In this document: positions 60,061 to 64,000 of the stretch, piece after piece | Numbering within the stretch: the stretch's first letter is position 1 | How the letters are laid out: every line of letters begins with the position of its first letter | Assembly: GCF_900112845.1 (NCBI RefSeq) | Contig: NZ_FONG01000006.1 | Coordinates: 333,941 to 397,940, forward strand | Source of the DNA: Actinacidiphila alni | GTDB taxonomy: Bacteria > Actinomycetota > Actinomycetes > Streptomycetales > Streptomycetaceae | DNA: 64,000 nucleotides | Reading direction: 5' to 3' | The notes under the pieces: generated by a model | Told to the model about the DNA's origin: nothing | The model's input: only the letters and a program-made list of their open reading frames with translations | Databases searched by the model: none | Program-made: the position numbers and the translations under genes

Positions 60061-62820
60061 ATGAGGGCAGAGCAGGGCGGCGGTACGACGACGGGTCCGG
60101 TTCCCGGGCCGGTGCAAGGACCCGTTCACGGACGAGCAACGAGGAGACCGGTGATCACGGCGCGCGCGGCGGCCAGCTTCGAACCGGTGGGGCGGTCGGT
60201 CGCCGTCGCGCGTGCCTTCGTGCGCGACACCCTGCACGGCTGGGGTTTCGCCGATGTCGTGGACGACGCGGTCGTCCTCACCAGCGAACTGGTGACCAAC
60301 GCGGTGGTGCACGCGGGCACGGCCGCCGACGTGCAGTGCCTGCGGTACGAGACGGCCGTCCGGATCGAGGTCGCCGACCACTATCCGGAGCGCGAGATCC
60401 CGATCCAGGGCCGCGGCCGGCAGTTCCGCGACCCCGACAACGAAGGCGGCCGCGGCCTACTGCTGTGCGCGGCCCTGGCCAGCCGCTGGGGCGTGGAGTA
60501 CACCGGCGCGGGCAAGCACGTCTGGTTCCAGCTCGACCTGCCCGAGCGCCCGGCCGGCACCCGCTCCGCCGGGCCCGTGCTGCCCGCCGCCGAGCTGCCG
60601 CTGGCCGACGAGTCGGTCCGGGTGGCCGTCGTCCAGGTCGACCGCCTCGGTGTGATCACCCGCTGGAACGACGACGCGGCCGAGCTTTTCGGCCACCCCG
60701 CCGCCGATGTCGTCGGCAAGCCGCTCGCCGACCTCACCGCGTGGCCGCAGACCCCAGGCACCGGCATCGGCCTCGCCGAGGCGCTGCTGCACTCCCGCTG
60801 GGAGGGCACCTACGGCCTGCGCGGCGCCGACGGCCGCGTCCTGCCCGTCTACGGCTCCCACCTGCGGGTCCGCGACAGCGAGGGCGAGCCGTCCACCGTC
60901 ATCCTGCTGGTGCGCTCCGAGGAGCGGGCCGTGCTCCAGACGCCGTCCCGCGGCTCCGGCGGCGCGGAGTCCGGTCTCGGCCAGCGCGGCAAGACCACGG
61001 ACGCCTTCGAGGTCTTCATCGGCTCCCCCGCCCCCGACGACCTGGACAGCCTGCTCCAGCGCACCGTCGAGCGGGCCCGCGACATGCTCGACGGCGACGC
61101 CGCCTATCTGCTGCTGGCCACCGACGACGAGACCGAGCTGGAGGTCCGCGCCTCCACGGGCCTGCCGTCGGCCCGGCAGCGCTTCGCCCGCGTCCCGGTC
61201 GAGGCGGGCACCGGCCGGTACGGCAGCGCCCGTATGCCGGCCGTGCACGAGGACCTCACCGCGGTGCCGGGCGCCGTGCCGCTGCTGTCCGGCACCGGGA
61301 TGCGCTCGGTGGTCACCGTGCCGCTGAAGGTCGAGGGTCGGCTGACCGGGTCGCTGGGCGTGGCCGCCGAGGCCCCCGGCCGCTACAACAACCAGGAGGC
61401 GCTGCGGCTGCAGTTCGCCGCCGACCGGATCGCGCTCGCCGTGGAGAGCGCCCGGCTCACCGAGCTGGAGCGGCTGCGCCGCGGCTCGCTGTCCTTCCTC
61501 GTGGAAGCCTCCGACCTGCTCGCGGGCACTCTGGAACGGGACCAGACGCTGGCCCTGATGGCCCAGATGACGGTGCCCACGCTGGCCAGCTGGTGCGCGG
61601 TCTACACCATCGCCGAGCAGTCCGAGCCGGAGCTGGCCTTCGTGCTGCACGAGGACGAGGACCGCATCGACGGCATCAAGGCCCTGCTGTCCCAGGTACG
61701 CCCGCCGGAACCCGATCCGACGCCCGGCGCCCGGGTGTGGACGGCGCCCTCGGACGCGGCGCACTCCAGCGCGCTGCGGGCCTCGCTGCGCAGCCTCGGT
61801 GTCGGCGCCCGGTCCGCGGCCTCCTCGTCCGCGCCGTCCGCCGCGTCGGCCGCGGGCAAGGGCGGCCGGGCGCCGAGCGCGCCCGGGGTGGCGCTCGCCA
61901 CGGCCGCGGCGGTCGGCGGCGAGACGGTCGTGCTGCCGCTGGTCGCCCGCAACCGCGTGATCGGCATGCTCACCCTGGGCAAGCCCGCAGACGAGCGCTT
62001 CCGCCAGGAGCTCCTGGAACTGGCCGAGGACCTCTCCCGCCGGGCCGCCCTCGCCCTGGACAACGCCCGCCTCTACAGCGAGCGCACCGCCATCAGCCAG
62101 GCGCTCCAGCGCAGCCTTCTGCCACCGGAGCTGCCGCACGTCCCCGGCGTCGAGATCGAGGTCATCTACCAGGCCGCGGGCGAGGGCAACGAGGTGGGCG
62201 GCGACTTCTACGACCTCTTCCCGATCCGCGACGGCTGCTGGGGCTTCGCCATCGGCGACGTCTGCGGCACGGGCCCGGAGGCCGCGGCCGTCACGGGCCT
62301 GGCCCGGCACGCGCTGCGCCTGCTGGCCCGGGAGGGCTTCGGCGGCCCCGCGGTCCTGGAACGCCTCAATGCGGCGATCCTCGACGAGGGCGCCCGCAGC
62401 CGCTTCCTGACGCTCCTGTACGGCGAGCTGTGGCCGCAGCACGACGGCAGCGCCGTCCTGCGCATGGTCTGCGCGGGCCATCCGCTGCCGCTGCGGCTGC
62501 GCCCGGACGGCACCGTGGAGCCGGCCGCGGAGCCGCAGCCGCTGCTCGGTGTCATGGACGACCTGGAGCTGTACGAGCAGAACGTCACGCTCGACCCGGG
62601 CGACGTCCTGCTCTGCGTCACGGACGGCGTCACCGAACGCCGCGAGGGCACCCGCATGCTCGGCGACGACGGCCTGGCCGAGGTGCTCTCGACGTGTACG
62701 GGGCTGACCGCGGGCGCGGTGGCCGCCCGGATCCAGCGGGCGGTGGAGCGTTTCGCCTCGGACGCGCCGTCGGACGACATGGCGATCCTGTCGATGCGGG
62801 TGCCGATGCCGGAGGCGTGA
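60061..62820 (+). CDS. osaC: Multidomain anti-sigma kinase / PP2C phosphatase OsaC
   Basis: 919 residues, ATG at 60061 (GGGGAG upstream); S. coelicolor OsaC (SCO5747) is similar in size. Domains: RsbW-like HATPase (about 35-165; VLTSELVTNAVVHAG N-box, GGRGLLLCAALASRWG), PAS (~205-290; VTRWNDDAAELFGHP-like), GAF-type regions (~325-680), and a SpoIIE/RsbU PP2C phosphatase (~695-915; GNEVGGDFYDLFPI, AIGDVCGTGPEAAAVTGL, SDDMAILSM). OsaC controls sigma-B activity after osmotic shock. Divergent from osaA across a 243-bp gap, in which I find no clear promoter, only two small hairpins (GGGTGGAAACACCC and GGCGCACGCGCC). Confidence 0.93.
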   Translation: MRAEQGGGTTTGPVPGPVQGPVHGRATRRPVITARAAASFEPVGRSVAVARAFVRDTLHGWGFADVVDDAVVLTSELVTNAVVHAGTAADVQCLRYETAVRIEVADHYPEREIPIQGRGRQFRDPDNEGGRGLLLCAALASRWGVEYTGAGKHVWFQLDLPERPAGTRSAGPVLPAAELPLADESVRVAVVQVDRLGVITRWNDDAAELFGHPAADVVGKPLADLTAWPQTPGTGIGLAEALLHSRWEGTYGLRGADGRVLPVYGSHLRVRDSEGEPSTVILLVRSEERAVLQTPSRGSGGAESGLGQRGKTTDAFEVFIGSPAPDDLDSLLQRTVERARDMLDGDAAYLLLATDDETELEVRASTGLPSARQRFARVPVEAGTGRYGSARMPAVHEDLTAVPGAVPLLSGTGMRSVVTVPLKVEGRLTGSLGVAAEAPGRYNNQEALRLQFAADRIALAVESARLTELERLRRGSLSFLVEASDLLAGTLERDQTLALMAQMTVPTLASWCAVYTIAEQSEPELAFVLHEDEDRIDGIKALLSQVRPPEPDPTPGARVWTAPSDAAHSSALRASLRSLGVGARSAASSSAPSAASAAGKGGRAPSAPGVALATAAAVGGETVVLPLVARNRVIGMLTLGKPADERFRQELLELAEDLSRRAALALDNARLYSERTAISQALQRSLLPPELPHVPGVEIEVIYQAAGEGNEVGGDFYDLFPIRDGCWGFAIGDVCGTGPEAAAVTGLARHALRLLAREGFGGPAVLERLNAAILDEGARSRFLTLLYGELWPQHDGSAVLRMVCAGHPLPLRLRPDGTVEPAAEPQPLLGVMDDLELYEQNVTLDPGDVLLCVTDGVTERREGTRMLGDDGLAEVLSTCTGLTAGAVAARIQRAVERFASDAPSDDMAILSMRVPMPEA

Positions 62821-62864
62821 GCAGGAAGCGTGAGCAGGACGTGTGACCAGGAGTCCCGAACAAG

Positions 62865-62898
62865 AAGAAGGCCCCCACCAATTGGTGGGGGCCTTCTT
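62865..62898. terminator. Perfect 34-bp palindromic terminator between osaC and tRNA-Thr
   Basis: Fully symmetric: each 17-base arm reads AAGAAGGCCCCCACCAA from its own side, giving a strong stem in both directions with an AATT centre. It lies 44 bp after osaC and 6 bp beyond the 3' end of the convergent tRNA gene, ending in CTTCTTGT on the plus strand. Confidence 0.9.
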
Positions 62899-62904
62899 GT
62901 GCCG

Positions 62905-62977
62905 AGCCCCAATACGGAATCGAACCGTAGACCTTCTCCTTACCATGGAGACGCTCTACCGACTGAGCTATTGGGGC
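62905..62977 (-). tRNA. tRNA-Thr (anticodon GGU)
   Basis: 73 nt without encoded CCA. Acceptor GCCCCAA/TTGGGGC, D arm GCTC...GAGC, anticodon stem TCTCC/GGAGA around loop ATGGTAA (anticodon GGT, decodes ACC), and a T arm with GGTTCGATTCC. Discriminator base T. Position between the DegT-like gene and osaC, minus strand. The strong palindrome just beyond its 3' end should terminate it. Confidence 0.96.
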
Positions 62978-62991
62978 GCGTCGATGGGAAG

Positions 62992-62997
62992 ATCCTA
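62992..62997 (-). promoter_or_regulatory. Candidate -10 of the tRNA-Thr promoter
   Basis: TAGGAT on the minus strand, 14 bp before the 5' end of the mature tRNA. No recognisable -35; the call depends on position and the good match to the Streptomyces -10. Confidence 0.45.
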
Positions 62998-63050
62998 TCC
63001 CATGGATGCGGGTGCCAGAGCCTCACGCGGAGGCACCGCCGGGGCGACGG

Positions 63051-63779
63051 TCAGAGCAGGCCGCCGAGCGCGTTGCAGGCGTCCGCGATGTGCGTCAACT
63101 CCCGCTGGGTGATGCCCGGGTGGACCGGTAGCGACAGGCTGTCCGCGGCCACCAGTTCGGTCTGCGGCAGGACGGCTCCCGACCGGTGCGCGGGCATCCG
63201 GTGCACCGGTACGGGCACGCTCACGGTCGCCCGTACGCCTCTGCTCGCGAGCGCCCCGGCGAAGGCGTCCCGGTCCGGCCGGCCGTTGCCGGGGATCCGT
63301 ACGGTGTACTGCCGGTAGAGGTGGCGCGCGCCCGGCTCCGCGTACGGCACGACAACGCCTTTGAGCGCGGAGTCCAGGAACCGCGCGTGCGCCCTGCGCC
63401 GGGCGATCACGCCGGCGTCCTCCTCGACGCCGCCCTCGGCGCCTTCCTCGACCAGCGCGAGTCCGCAGCGCGACGCCAGCTCGGTGAGCTGCGCCATCGG
63501 CGCGGGGTGCCCGAAGACGTGCACGGGTACGATCGCGGCCGTCCGCGCGGTGACGCCGGCGGCGACGGCTTCGGGAGACAGGCAGAACGTCCGGGGGTCG
63601 ATGTCCGCGAACACGGGCGTGGCGCCCGCGAGGCGTACGGCGTCGGCCGGTGCGCCCGGTCCGAAGGACGGGACGATGACCTCGTCGCCGGCCCCGATCC
63701 CCAGCTCCTGGAGCGACACGCGCAGCGCGGCGGCCGTCGCGTCCGAAGCGATCCTGTGCCGTCGTCCGGCAGTCGTCAT
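63051..63779 (-). CDS. Truncated DegT/DnrJ/EryC1/StrS-family aminotransferase-like protein
   Basis: 242 residues from the ATG at 63779 (a GTG three codons upstream is possible); family members are ~370. The N-terminal part matches the family well (LGIGAGDEVIVPSFGPGAPADAV broken at VPSF, GATPVFADIDPRTFCLSPEAV, AAIVPVHVFGHPAPM). At ALVEEGAEG it jumps to the C-terminal part (GARHLYRQYTVRIPG, VPVPVHRMPAHR, SLSLPVHPGITQREL). The ~100 residues containing the PLP lysine are missing, and the usual EDA motif reads EEG. No stop or frameshift, so it is a compact protein, probably not a working aminotransferase. Between a 5S rRNA and tRNA-Thr. Confidence 0.8.
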   Translation of the reverse strand: MTTAGRRHRIASDATAAALRVSLQELGIGAGDEVIVPSFGPGAPADAVRLAGATPVFADIDPRTFCLSPEAVAAGVTARTAAIVPVHVFGHPAPMAQLTELASRCGLALVEEGAEGGVEEDAGVIARRRAHARFLDSALKGVVVPYAEPGARHLYRQYTVRIPGNGRPDRDAFAGALASRGVRATVSVPVPVHRMPAHRSGAVLPQTELVAADSLSLPVHPGITQRELTHIADACNALGGLL

Positions 63780-63857
63780 CTGCTGCACGTCTCCACACCT
63801 CCGCCGATCGGGAGGCCAGAGTCTCGGCACGACGTGAACGGAGGGTAACGGAAAGCA

Positions 63858-63903
63858 AAAATGCCTTGGCCCCCGAGCGGAAGCTCGGGGGCCAAGGCAT
63901 TTT
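63858..63903 (-). terminator. rRNA operon terminator
   Basis: Perfect 21-bp stem with a four-base loop (GGAA on the plus strand), the arm beginning AAAATGCCTTGGCCCCCGAG. On the minus strand it follows the 5S rRNA by about 8 bp and ends in TTTTTGC, a classical Rho-independent signal rarely so complete in this GC-rich genome. Confidence 0.93.
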
Positions 63904-63911
63904 ATAAGAAT

Positions 63912-64000
63912 TGTTCGGCGGTGTCCTACTCTCCCACAGAGTCCCCTCTGCAGTACCATCGGCGCTGAAAGGCTTAGCTTCCGGGTTCGGAATGTAACCG
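63912..64000 (-). rRNA. rrf: 5S ribosomal RNA, 3' part
   Basis: The last ~89 nt of a ~120-nt 5S rRNA; its 5' end is beyond the right edge. On the minus strand it contains the conserved CATTCCGAACCCGGAAGCTA and CCGATGGTACTGC elements and ends near GGACACCGCCGAACAA. The exact 3' end is set from the helix that pairs with the missing 5' end, so it may be off by 1-3 bases. A full rrn operon is expected to the right on the minus strand. Confidence 0.95.

Noticed and set aside
60336..62846. 836-codon plus-strand frame overlapping osaC
   Set aside because: Arg/Ala/Pro-rich +1 frame of osaC; the other frame has HATPase, PAS, GAF and PP2C motifs.

Overview
The window is very GC-rich chromosomal DNA from a Streptomyces. 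GTG starts are common, genes are tightly packed on both strands, and nearly every gene has a familiar Streptomyces counterpart. Diagnostic genes are osaA, osaB and osaC, rshA, a ClgR regulator next to pgsA, cinA and rimO, and a large lhr. I see no insertion sequence, prophage, integrase, CRISPR array or plasmid gene. Much of the backbone (nrdJ-nrdR, lexA, hflX, dapF, miaA, the LigB-like gene, miaB, recX-recA, the DUF3046 gene, clgR-cinA-pgsA-rimO-ftsK) is, from memory, also clustered in other Actinobacteria including Mycobacterium.

Layout. 1-2.5 kb: the 5' end of nrdJ, nrdR with two operator boxes, and lexA with an SOS box in its promoter. 2.5-7.7 kb: a DinG/XPD-like helicase, then a signalling cassette made of a Regnase-like NYN RNase fused to a zinc ribbon and FHA domain, a Ser/Thr kinase, and a convergent zinc-ribbon FHA protein. 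7.8-12.1 kb: a three-gene NRPS-independent siderophore cluster (acetyltransferase, IucA/IucC synthetase, diaminobutyrate-type aminotransferase). 12.3-23.1 kb: a secreted trypsin-like lipoprotein, hflX, rshA, dapF, a membrane protein, miaA, an orphan MT0933-type antitoxin-like gene, a LigB-like protein that has lost its His ligands, and miaB. 23.2-28.6 kb: a tethered TAXI-type binding protein convergent with an OmpR-type two-component pair, then an FAD monooxygenase. 28.6-39.9 kb: recX-recA, an AI-2E transporter, DUF3046, a toroid-fold protein, azlCD with an AraC regulator, and the giant helicase Lhr.

40-46.2 kb reads as a redox-stress neighbourhood: an ankyrin protein and an HbpS/GlcG-like secreted protein facing a five-TM sensor kinase and NarL-type regulator (HbpS-SenS-SenR architecture), a Nei-type glycosylase, Dps with a sigma-B-like promoter, and ClgR. 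46.3-53.2 kb carries cinA, pgsA, rimO, a RodZ-like HTH membrane protein and ftsK on the minus strand. 53.3-62.8 kb is the osmotic-adaptation locus: osaB, the 1828-residue poly-HAMP hybrid kinase osaA, and divergent osaC. The end holds tRNA-Thr(GGU), a DegT-like aminotransferase lacking its catalytic middle, a strong rRNA terminator and the 3' part of a 5S rRNA, so an rrn operon enters from the right on the minus strand.

The best candidate for something undescribed is the NYN-FHA / kinase / FHA cassette at 4.6-7.7 kb. It looks like a phosphothreonine-controlled RNase placed between SOS genes and a siderophore cluster. Other points for follow-up are the siderophore cluster without decarboxylase or iron box, the membrane-tethered TAXI protein facing a sensor kinase, the tandem repeats ahead of the SenS-like kinase, and three apparent pseudo-enzymes or divergent enzymes (LigB-like, DegT-like, RshA synthetase).
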